From NCBI GenBank assembly GCA_965371325.1, contig CBDUXZ010000143.1, positions 1 through 5,881 of the forward strand: a stretch of DNA of 5,881 bases, in the 5' to 3' direction. The notes beneath the pieces were generated by a model, which saw only the letters and a program-made list of their open reading frames with translations, was not told the origin of the DNA and made no database searches. Positions 1 to 5,806 of this stretch are shown here, piece after piece. The stretch's first letter is position 1. Each line of letters opens with the position of its first letter. The position numbers and the translations under genes were made by a program. The stretch comes from CBDUXZ01 sp965371325 [NCBI: uncultured bacterium]. GTDB lineage: Bacteria > JAUYMQ01.

Positions 1-430
1 CGATCGCCTCGATGAGCCGGCTGCCCCGCCCCCCGTTCGATACCACGGCCACCTGCAGGCGCAGATCCTTCAGGAATTTCACGAAATCCGGGAATCCGGG
101 ATAGAGCGTCGGCTCGCCCCCCCCAATCAGGATCACCGATTTGAGCCCGTGCCCGGCCATCCAGGCGATCGAGCCGCGGAGATCCTCCTCCACATGTTTG
201 TGGCGGGAGTTGAGGATGTCCCAGTCGATGCAGTGATCGCAGCGGTAGTTGCAGGCGGTCGTCAGATCGAGATTGATGGAAATGGGCGCGAGCGGCGGCA
301 CGGGGGGATCCGGTTGGCCGGCTTCACGCGCCCTTCTGAGCGCCCTTCGCCACGCCACGTAGCGCTTGACATGGTCCACCACGGCCGGTTGCAGAAGCTT
401 GCCCCTGAAATCGTGTATCGCGTGGCTCAA
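1..430 (-). CDS. Radical SAM domain protein, 3' part missing
   Basis: This is the first 143 codons of a radical SAM enzyme; the gene runs off the left edge. Seen: after an N-terminal lead of about 50 residues comes the iron-sulfur motif C-NYR-C-DH-C (Cys60, Cys64, Cys67; CX3CX2C), then a GGGEPT segment (residues 103-108), the family's SAM-binding GGE motif, and a following VAVVSNGG strand. Known: such proteins use a 4Fe-4S cluster to cleave S-adenosylmethionine and start radical chemistry. The substrate is not readable here because the C-terminal half is absent. Start choice: no ATG, GTG or TTG lies in frame between the upstream stop and the TTG at 430-428. That TTG is preceded by a purine-rich GGAGAGGAGGG and overlaps the upstream gene's stop as TTGA. 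A GTG start at residue 17 is the main alternative. It is probably co-transcribed and translationally coupled with the oxidoreductase. The run of eight C on the plus strand (117-124) encodes the Gly run and keeps the frame intact. Confidence 0.86.
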   Translation of the reverse strand, partial: MSHAIHDFRGKLLQPAVVDHVKRYVAWRRALRRAREAGQPDPPVPPLAPISINLDLTTACNYRCDHCIDWDILNSRHKHVEEDLRGSIAWMAGHGLKSVILIGGGEPTLYPGFPDFVKFLKDLRLQVAVVSNGGRGSRLIEAI

Positions 431-1383
431 TGGCCCTCCTCTCCGTAGGCTCCGACAAGCTGATCCAGAAGCGCCATCCGCTGAACGATTTGGCGGCTTC
501 CGAGGCCGTCCGCCTCGGCCTCTGACGCAAGATCGCGGGCAAAATCTGCGACGAGCAGCCCGAGCGGATCCGGAACCGGAACCCTCCGGGCACCGTCTTC
601 GAAACGGATAGCGTAGTCCGCCATTTGTACCGTACGGCGGACCCAATGACCGTTAACGGCGTACCCCGCCTCCCGGGGCTGGCTCTTCGACTGGACGAGC
701 CGGACTTCCGTGTTCACCACATGCTCGCCGGCGTGATACCGGAAAGTCACCGTGAGATCCGCCGCGTCAATCTGCCTGGTAGAGTACCCGATCGCCTCGA
801 TCGTCACTGACGCGGATGGAGCGAGCGCCTGCAGGAGACTCAGGGCGTGTGGCATCGCATCGCCCAACATCTCCTTTCCGGTGGAAACCGGCGAGAGCCG
901 CATTTCGAAACGCCGCGGCGCCGCATCGAGAACGCCCGGAAACAACCGCCCGTAGCTCGGGAGCGTATAGGGCCACGGACAGTTCTCCCAGAGCTTCAGG
1001 CCCCGCTTCTGATAGCCCGATACGATGCGCCCCGCCGCCTCGGCCAGCCCCCTCTCTCCCCAGACCAGTGGCTTCTCGCAAAGAACGTGAAGGCCCGCAT
1101 CGAGCGCCGCATCGAGATACGCAAGATGCGTTTCCGAGGGGGAGAGGATCGCCAGCGCCGCAGGGGCCTCGGCCTTGATCATCTCCTCCAGATCCAGGTA
1201 GCCCCTGGCCTCGATTTCCTGCGTTTGCCTCAGCTCCTCCCGGGTCGCTTGCAACGTCTCTGAACCGGTCGCCAGGAAACAGGCCACCTCCACGCCGGAG
1301 GCCTTCAGGAAGCGCGCCACGTAGGGGCCCAGCCCCTGCCGGCTCCTTCGGGCGCCGATGATCCCGACGCGGGGAGATTTCAT
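427..1383 (-). CDS. Gfo/Idh/MocA-family NAD(P)-dependent oxidoreductase
   Basis: This is a complete 318-residue cytoplasmic dehydrogenase-type protein, a usual length for the family (about 310-390). Seen: an N-terminal Rossmann strand and glycine-rich loop, VGIIGARRSRQGLG (residues 6-19); a second strand EVACFLATG; the family's EKP motif (Glu103-Lys104-Pro105, in HVLCEKPL), whose lysine is catalytic in characterised members; and a GDAMPH segment with Asp175 and His179, matching the conserved D-x3-H pair of the substrate site. Known: the family oxidises or reduces sugars, inositols and related polyols. The actual substrate is not inferable. The start is well fixed, because an in-frame TGA lies directly upstream of the ATG; only a weak AGGG stands about nine bases ahead. 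The 3' end overlaps the start of the radical SAM gene (TTGA), so the two form one operon. No strong promoter was found upstream; the leader contains a short GC hairpin. Confidence 0.92.
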   Translation of the reverse strand: MKSPRVGIIGARRSRQGLGPYVARFLKASGVEVACFLATGSETLQATREELRQTQEIEARGYLDLEEMIKAEAPAALAILSPSETHLAYLDAALDAGLHVLCEKPLVWGERGLAEAAGRIVSGYQKRGLKLWENCPWPYTLPSYGRLFPGVLDAAPRRFEMRLSPVSTGKEMLGDAMPHALSLLQALAPSASVTIEAIGYSTRQIDAADLTVTFRYHAGEHVVNTEVRLVQSKSQPREAGYAVNGHWVRRTVQMADYAIRFEDGARRVPVPDPLGLLVADFARDLASEAEADGLGSRQIVQRMALLDQLVGAYGEEGH

Positions 1384-1404
1384 TCAGCACAGCCCTGAAG
1401 TTTG

Positions 1405-1420
1405 GGCCCCATCAGGGGCC
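1405..1420 (-). other. GC hairpin in the oxidoreductase leader
   Basis: GGCCCC, a four-base loop (ATCA on the plus strand), then GGGGCC form a perfect six-pair stem about 20-40 bases upstream of the oxidoreductase start. It would lie in that gene's 5' leader. There is no T tract, so it is not a classical terminator. A role in mRNA stability or translation is only a guess. Confidence 0.35.
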
Positions 1421-1466
1421 TCCAAAACGCTCGAAAGGCTAGGTCACCTCACCCCCGAACGCAACC

Positions 1467-1502
1467 AAAAACTCCCCCGGGGGGGGCGCCACCGGCGGGG
1501 AG
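1467..1502 (-). terminator. Possible rho-independent terminator (minus strand)
   Basis: Read on the minus strand, this segment has CTCCCC (1502-1497), then C8 followed by G5 and AG, then TTTTT (1471-1467) and GG. Either a five-pair CCCCC/GGGGG stem or a six-pair CTCCCC/GGGGAG stem ends directly before the T run. That is the layout of an intrinsic terminator for transcription coming from the right. It would insulate the oxidoreductase operon, or attenuate it if the promoter lies further upstream. The T run is only five bases long and the small stem has a tight loop, so the call is tentative. Confidence 0.28.
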
Positions 1503-1551
1503 CAAATCCCCGACGTGAAACGGGGAGAGGGGCGGCGCGAGCTTCCCGCCC
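1496..1551. repeat. Repeated CGGGGA/TCCCCG hairpin block
   Basis: CGGGGA (1496-1501), GCAAA, TCCCCG (1507-1512), ACGTGAAA, CGGGGA (1521-1526). The central arm can pair perfectly with either flank, giving two mutually exclusive six-pair hairpins. A further stem GGGCGG (1530-1535)/CCGCCC (1546-1551) follows directly. This is a dense structured patch in otherwise non-coding DNA. No known riboswitch or RNA family was recognised. Confidence 0.35.
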
Positions 1552-1604
1552 TTGAGGAACGGAGGGCTGGAGACGGAACTACGGACGTGTTCCTCTCGTA
1601 AATT

Positions 1605-1769
1605 TCATCCGAAGTCTTTCAGCCATTCGGTCCTGGCCGGATCCGTGTTGAGTTCCCTGGGGGGAGATTTTCCTGGAGCGAAGTTTGACAGGGTTGGCCT
1701 TCTCATGGAGGTAGGCACAACGCGGTGGACTGACACGCGGCGCACCCTGCAGCTCACGAAATTCTTCAT
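1605..1769 (-). CDS. Doubtful 54-codon frame with ideal ribosome binding site
   Basis: An ATG at 1769-1767 is preceded, nine bases away, by a perfect AGGAGG (plus-strand 1779-1784). It opens a 54-residue frame beginning MKNFVSCRVRRVSVHRVV and ending with a TGA at 1607-1605. The product is basic and Arg- and Pro-rich, with no signal peptide, membrane segment or motif that I recognise. It runs away from the large surface-protein gene and its Shine-Dalgarno lies just upstream of that gene's promoter, so the two would be divergent. No good promoter was seen for it. It could be a small peptide gene, the start of a decayed gene, or chance. The rest of the 1384-1793 spacer holds no other gene I can support. 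Confidence 0.2.
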   Translation of the reverse strand: MKNFVSCRVRRVSVHRVVPTSMRRPTLSNFAPGKSPPRELNTDPARTEWLKDFG

Positions 1770-1793
1770 TGGAAACCACCTCCTAACCGCTAG

Positions 1794-1822
1794 TTGACGC
1801 CTATTTCCCGGCGATCTATGAT
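1794..1822 (+). promoter_or_regulatory. Sigma-70-type promoter of the surface-protein gene
   Basis: TTGACG (-35, five of six consensus bases) is followed by a 17-base spacer and TATGAT (-10, five of six). Spacing is optimal. Transcription would start near 1829, giving a leader of about 110 bases before the ATG at 1941. It is the best promoter-like sequence in the window and points at the large gene, which has no other gene close upstream in the same direction. Confidence 0.65.
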
Positions 1823-1825
1823 CGC
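1811..1825. promoter_or_regulatory. Inverted repeat centred on the -10 box (possible operator)
   Basis: GCGATC-TAT-GATCGC is a perfect palindrome with six-base arms and a three-base centre. It covers the -10 element TATGAT (1817-1822). A protein bound here would block RNA polymerase directly, as at many repressor operators. The arms also contain GATC (1813-1816 and 1820-1823), so Dam-type methylation could matter if the host has such a methylase. No cognate regulator lies in the window. Confidence 0.4.
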
Positions 1826-1940
1826 GTGAAAAATGCTTTAAGTTTGAAACGAATGCGTACGTGTCTGCGCTCCCGGCCAGCGCCAATCCTGCGTGACGGA
1901 GACGTTCCTTTTTCCGCGCGCAACCAGTTCCGCGGGCCCC

Positions 1941-2018
1941 ATGAGACCCTCCGCCCCCCTTAGGGTGCTCCTCTCCCTCGCGCTTGGCGTCGCCATTCAG
2001 ACTACCGACGCCCAGGCC
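1941..2018 (+). other. Signal peptide coding segment
   Basis: The segment encodes a basic n-region (MRPSAPLR), a hydrophobic core of about 11 residues and a polar c-region ending in DAQA, with Ala at -1 and -3 positions suited to signal peptidase I. It decides the start: beginning at the GTG at 1893 would place 24 residues ahead of the core, which is unusually long for a Sec signal. Confidence 0.75.
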
Positions 2019-5000
2019 GCAAATTGCGTGTCGAAGGCATCCGGCGAATTCGGGGCCGCGAGTACCTGGGACTCATGCAACGGCAACATCCCGGGGGCAG
2101 CCGACGACATCACAATCCTCGCGGGCCACGCGATCTCCCACGCGGAGGCCGCCACCCGTTCCGCGAGTGGCCTGACTATCTCCGGTTCGTTGACGATCGG
2201 GCCCCTTGCCACTCTTCGGGTGACACTGGGCTGGGTTGGGGTGCTCGCCGGTGGAAGGCTGGAGCTCGATGGCGGCATACTAAGCTTCGCGCCTCCGCCC
2301 GGGGGGTCCCTTGCTCTCAACGTGCTGGAAGGGGGCCAGCTCGATGTTCACGGCGGGCTGATCAGACAAGGGGTCTTCTCGTTCGTGGATGAAACCTCGA
2401 CGCCCGGCGTCATCCGCCTCAAGGACGACGGCCTTGACATTGCTTCCCCAACGGACCTGGACGACCCGAGACCGGGAACGAAACTCGCCCTGCGCGTGGA
2501 GGACGGGCACGCGCTGGGACGAATTTTCGCGGTTGTGCTTCAGAGCGCCGATCCCGCCACCGACATCTTCGAAGTCGACCCCACAAGCCACGACGCCCAG
2601 CCCGTCGCGCTGAACGCGCTTGTACAAACAACTGGCGTCTCGCTCCGGCCAAACGATCTCGTCGTTCCCGACACCACCGTGAGGAAGGGGCATGAAGGGA
2701 TCGGACGCTGGGCCCTGTTTCACGAAACGGGCAACCGATATCTGATCGCGGACACGATCGACGGCAATCGCGGTGAGATCAGGTGCACCGGCAGCGGCAT
2801 TGCGGCCTCCTACGTACGGGATGTCACCACCACGCCGACCTCGACGACCGCCACCGTCCGCATCCGCTTCCTGTCCGACACGACTTTCGTTGCGGGAGTC
2901 CTCCTCCCCAACTACGACGACTACGGGGCCGGTGTGGTGGGGACGCGCTTCGTGCATCCCAATATCGAGTTCGATCTTCGTAGATCCTCGAATTACGCGG
3001 ACGGAACGTTCTGCGAGATCGATCTTGTCGCTGAGGGGACATCGGGTGTCGCCGACACCATTCGCCTCCTCGTTCCTCCTCGGCCCGAGGATCAGTTTGA
3101 AGTGAGCGGCCCTCCTGGGACGAATGACTTCACGCTGGCGTACGGAATCAAGCCCGGCGACGCATACGAAATCGTTGACCCCGCTGAGATCATCGCGGAA
3201 GGGCCGTACGCGAGGGTGCTTTGCCAGGACGGGGCCGACTGCCGGCTGGAGCGCGCGCGCCTGCAACGCACCGGGAGCCCCACTAGCGCCGGTATGATCG
3301 CCTTCGAAATCAACAACGACGATCCGTCGCCGGCGGGGGAGCATTTCCACATGCGGCGTGTCGAGATCGCGGACTTCGAAGGCGGGAACGCGGTACTCGC
3401 GACGCACACGACAGCAGGGGAGATCCAGAATGTCGAGATATCAGACTGCACCATCCACAGCGCCCTGTCACGCGTCCCGGATAAGGGGCATGGGATAGAA
3501 CTCCATGTCAATCATGAAGGGAGCATCGTGCAGCGCACGCTGTTCTACGATACCCACGACGATTGCATTTTCGTAAGCGGCGGAAGCGGGAATATCGTGC
3601 AGGACATCGTCTGCATGGACATGGACTACGCCGCAAACGGAGGCGATTGCATAGACGGGGGAGCGAATCTTATCTACCGACGCAACCGCTGTTTCGGCGG
3701 CGTCACGAACGGCATCATTATTGGCGAGGGGAGCGAGGCCTACCGTAACATCATTATCGGCGCGCTGCAGAATGAACCGGGAATCTCGCGCGCCATTCTC
3801 GCGACTGATGCGGCGGGCCCTGCGCGGGCGTTCGGAAATCTCCTCGCGAACAACGGGAGTGCCAGCAACGGGGCCGACCTTTTCTTCAACCTCGCCATCG
3901 ATAACGAAAGAAGCTTCGAGAGAGGCGGTGAAAAGATAGTTGGAAATTTTTTCCTGAACAGCAAATCGAGCGACACCGGAAGAGACACTTTGACCGGCGA
4001 AGCTTTGGAGATCGTGGGAAATCTGTTTGTCGAGGAGCCGCCCTTGTCATCACGCGCGCTCCTTGCGCGTTCACTCTCCGGTCCGGTCTCGATCCGGCAC
4101 AACACATTCGCGCTCATGGACGGCGGAAGCAAGTTCCTGGATATCCTTGATTTCAGCGGCATCGGCCCAACGGTCAGCGCTGAGGACAATATCTTCTACT
4201 CGGCTTCCGCCGGCGTGGTTCTGGCCTACGGGGCGTGGGACGGCGACACCCTTCGGATCACGACGGACTACAACCTCTACCAGACGACCAGCCCCTTTGC
4301 GTCAACACCCATCCCGTTTTCTCCCGGGCCGAACGACCAGGCCGGCGCGCCCGGATTTCTCGATCCGAACGGACGCGATTTTCGACTTTCCGTGGGCTCG
4401 CCGGCGGTGGGTTCCGCCGCTGACGACACGAACCGGGGCATGGGTTACGCCGGGCTTCTCTGTGACTGCCTCCCCATACCGCTCTCCGAACTCGGCCTCG
4501 ACAGCATTGCCTTCCAGCGCGGAGGGCGGGTCTGGAATGATGTTGACGGCGACGGCGTCACGGATATCGGAAACGTTCAGATCCGCCAGAAGGGCATCAG
4601 GATTTACCTGCCCGGGCTCTCGGATCCGGATCCGGTGAGCGGCTTTCAGCTGCGCGCGCAAACGGGGGTCGACGTCATCGAAGGCCAGGTGCCGGTCGAA
4701 GAGGCCGGACCCGACGTCTTCGAGGTTTCCGAAGAGACCATCGGCGCTTTTGCCGCCCTGCTGGGCCAGCCCGCGGAGATGGACTTGGTACTCTCCACGA
4801 TCGAGGCGCCTGTTCTGGCATCCGTCCCACTGCCGGTACCTTTCTCCAACGACGATCCGCATATGATTCTCGATTACGGATGCAACGCTGATACCTCAGC
4901 TGAACCCGACGGGGATCTGGACGGGCTTGTGGACGGCTGCGATCCCAATCCGGCGGACGTGGACGCGGACGACGATTTTCTGGACGACGGTGATGAGGAT

Positions 5001-5222
5001 GCGAATCGAAACGGGTTGCGGGACAACGGTGAAACGGACCCCCTGAACCCTGACACGGACGGCGACGGCTGGACCGACGGTGAGGAGGTTGCCGCGGGCA
5101 TGAATCCGCTTGATCCGCTTGACCCACTCAATCAGCCCGGGTCGATCCCTGCGCTGACCCCCTGGGGCATCGCCCTTTTCCTGGGGCTCCTGGCCTTGGC
5201 TCTTCGCTTTCGCGGTGCCTAA
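1941..5222 (+). CDS. Large secreted beta-helix protein with IPTL-CTERM-like tail
   Basis: This 1093-residue exported protein appears complete. Seen, numbered from this ATG: a Sec signal peptide (residues 1-26; Arg2/Arg8, core VLLSLALGVAI, cleavage at AQA|AN); a beta-rich N-terminal region with TWDSC and NIPGAADDITI (42-59), like G8-type extracellular domains; a right-handed parallel beta-helix of short V/I/N-rich coils (about 435-760) with HDDCI (Asp540-Asp541-Cys542); a DYNLY...FLDPNGRDFRLSVGSPA end segment (776-825), typical of such helices; an SdrD-B-like domain opening RVWNDVDGDGVTD (863-875) and closing near LDYGC; an Asp-rich DxDxDG-type region (990-1062), probably Ca2+-binding; and IPALTPWG (1069-1076), a hydrophobic helix and Arg-containing end, matching IPTL-CTERM sorting signals. 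Known: such tails are processed by exosortase/archaeosortase-type machinery. Inferred: surface attachment, with a role in adhesion or glycan binding or cleavage. A GTG at 1893 would extend the frame by 16 residues, but the ATG gives a normal signal peptide; neither has a clear Shine-Dalgarno. Confidence 0.9.
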   Translation: MRPSAPLRVLLSLALGVAIQTTDAQAANCVSKASGEFGAASTWDSCNGNIPGAADDITILAGHAISHAEAATRSASGLTISGSLTIGPLATLRVTLGWVGVLAGGRLELDGGILSFAPPPGGSLALNVLEGGQLDVHGGLIRQGVFSFVDETSTPGVIRLKDDGLDIASPTDLDDPRPGTKLALRVEDGHALGRIFAVVLQSADPATDIFEVDPTSHDAQPVALNALVQTTGVSLRPNDLVVPDTTVRKGHEGIGRWALFHETGNRYLIADTIDGNRGEIRCTGSGIAASYVRDVTTTPTSTTATVRIRFLSDTTFVAGVLLPNYDDYGAGVVGTRFVHPNIEFDLRRSSNYADGTFCEIDLVAEGTSGVADTIRLLVPPRPEDQFEVSGPPGTNDFTLAYGIKPGDAYEIVDPAEIIAEGPYARVLCQDGADCRLERARLQRTGSPTSAGMIAFEINNDDPSPAGEHFHMRRVEIADFEGGNAVLATHTTAGEIQNVEISDCTIHSALSRVPDKGHGIELHVNHEGSIVQRTLFYDTHDDCIFVSGGSGNIVQDIVCMDMDYAANGGDCIDGGANLIYRRNRCFGGVTNGIIIGEGSEAYRNIIIGALQNEPGISRAILATDAAGPARAFGNLLANNGSASNGADLFFNLAIDNERSFERGGEKIVGNFFLNSKSSDTGRDTLTGEALEIVGNLFVEEPPLSSRALLARSLSGPVSIRHNTFALMDGGSKFLDILDFSGIGPTVSAEDNIFYSASAGVVLAYGAWDGDTLRITTDYNLYQTTSPFASTPIPFSPGPNDQAGAPGFLDPNGRDFRLSVGSPAVGSAADDTNRGMGYAGLLCDCLPIPLSELGLDSIAFQRGGRVWNDVDGDGVTDIGNVQIRQKGIRIYLPGLSDPDPVSGFQLRAQTGVDVIEGQVPVEEAGPDVFEVSEETIGAFAALLGQPAEMDLVLSTIEAPVLASVPLPVPFSNDDPHMILDYGCNADTSAEPDGDLDGLVDGCDPNPADVDADDDFLDDGDEDANRNGLRDNGETDPLNPDTDGDGWTDGEEVAAGMNPLDPLDPLNQPGSIPALTPWGIALFLGLLALALRFRGA
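4908..5126 (+). other. Acidic Ca2+-binding-type repeat region of the surface protein
   Basis: The encoded stretch is very rich in Asp, with repeating DGDLDG, DADDDFLDDGDED, NPDTDGDGWTDGEE and finally NPLDPLDPLNQ. This is the pattern of thrombospondin type 3-like repeats, which in extracellular proteins bind calcium and form a stiff stalk. Its position directly before the sorting tail fits a spacer lifting the beta-helix off the cell surface. Confidence 0.7.
5145..5219 (+). other. IPTL-CTERM-like sorting tail
   Basis: Residues 1069-1093 read IPALTPWG, a hydrophobic stretch IALFLGLLALAL, then RFRGA. Motif, membrane helix and a short Arg-containing end match the tripartite plan of IPTLxxWG-CTERM sorting signals; Ala replaces the usual Thr at position 3. 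The protein is therefore probably handled by an exosortase-like transpeptidase encoded elsewhere in the genome. Confidence 0.75.
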
Positions 5223-5303
5223 GCGATTCGCCCCGTAGGCTTTCCCGAATCTTTTGAACTCGATCTTCGCGATCGTGTTGAGGTGCACCTCGTCGGGGCC
5301 GTG
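5223..5303 (-). pseudogene. Acyl-CoA dehydrogenase C-terminal remnant
   Basis: The minus strand encodes HGPDEVHLNTIAKIEFKRFG followed by KAYGANR. GPDEVHxxTIAxxE is the characteristic C-terminal signature of acyl-CoA dehydrogenases (FAD enzymes of fatty-acid beta-oxidation). Upstream of the signature, the expected helix ending in RxAD is absent and the frame reads unrelated sequence, so only about 25 codons survive. There is no stop of its own in frame before the surface-protein gene: the frame continues antisense into it, and the remnant abuts that gene's stop codon. It is non-functional and marks a breakpoint at each end. Confidence 0.6.
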
Positions 5304-5387
5304 TGGGTTGCGAATTCCAATTCTTACCTGAAAACCAGCGATTCGGCCGGGTTGCTCCGGAAGCCGTTTAGCATGCGCTTCCCTAGC

Positions 5388-5525
5388 ATGAAGGACCTAC
5401 TCACACTGCTCGGACATCTGTTGACCACCGTCACGAAACTCCTGGAACCTGCTGGCGCGAGGGCCGTTGCCGCCGACTATTCCGATGGCAGCCCCATTGC
5501 AGCGGGCCGTTCCAGCTCCCGATAG
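5388..5525 (+). pseudogene. Transposase/integrase N-terminal remnant
   Basis: From an ATG at 5388 the frame reads MKDLLTLLGHLLTTVTKLLE, then PAGARAVAAD, before losing any resemblance and reaching TAG at 5523-5525. The LLTLLxHLLTTxxKLLxPxGAxAVxAD pattern is one I recognise from the N-terminus of DDE-type integrase-core transposases, where it is normally followed by a Leu/Lys/Gln-rich segment and Arg/Ser-rich linker. Here the later residues (YSDGSPIAAG...) do not fit, and neither other frame clearly restores the match. About 30 codons remain, so the element is dead. No terminal inverted repeats or target duplication were found; a short direct repeat TAGCATG (5369-5375 and 5384-5390) flanks the start. 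The assignment is from memory of the family, not from a search. Confidence 0.5.
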
Positions 5526-5612
5526 GGGCGTGATTGGCAATTCATCATGCACACCCCGTCTCCATGGCCCTTTTGCCTGTCTCCTTGCCTTGGGCTAACT
5601 GGCCGATTTAAT
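5526..5612. other. Spacer without recognisable gene
   Basis: These 87 bases lie between the transposase remnant and the tRNA-Lys 3' end. I see no frame, no clear terminator hairpin with T run for the tRNA transcript, and no repeat of the tRNA 3' sequence that would mark an attachment site. Confidence 0.5.
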
Positions 5613-5688
<76 letters not shown>

Positions 5689-5700
5689 TGACTACCCTTA

Positions 5701-5777
5701 TGGTGCGCCCGGGGTGACTCGAACACCCGACCTTCGGATTCGAAGTCCGACGCTCTATCCAACTGAGCTACGGGCGC
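5701..5777 (-). tRNA. tRNA-Arg (anticodon TCG)
   Basis: A complete 77-base cloverleaf with encoded CCA. The acceptor stem GCGCCCG/CGGGCGC is fully paired. The anticodon arm TCGGA-CTTCGAA-TCCGA gives anticodon TCG, reading CGA-type arginine codons. The T arm is GGGTG-TTCGAGT-CACCC. It lies between tRNA-His (29 bases upstream) and tRNA-Lys (12 bases downstream), so one precursor transcript is likely. Confidence 0.97.
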
Positions 5778-5806
5778 GTCAGTCGCTTGGATCGTGCCTT
5801 CAAAAT

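Noticed and set aside
767-1390. Alternative 207-codon minus-strand frame overlapping the oxidoreductase
   Set aside because: The Gly/Arg-rich product has no motifs and is explained as an out-of-frame reading of the Gfo/Idh/MocA gene.
1384-1470. TTGCGT-17-TAGCCT on the minus strand as promoter of the oxidoreductase operon
   Set aside because: Only three of six bases match at each box; too weak to list as a feature in GC-rich DNA.
1552-1797. Plus-strand 81-codon frame in the spacer
   Set aside because: No ribosome site and no recognisable product. It ends within the -35 region of the promoter and is probably chance.
2280-3407. Long minus-strand open frame of 375 codons opposite the surface-protein gene
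   Set aside because: It is a shadow of the plus-strand codon bias in GC-rich DNA. It has no signal, motif or ribosome site, while the plus-strand frame has a signal peptide and coherent domains.
5223-5290. Terminator after the surface-protein gene
   Set aside because: No stem-loop followed by a T run was found; the short TTTT has no stem in front of it.
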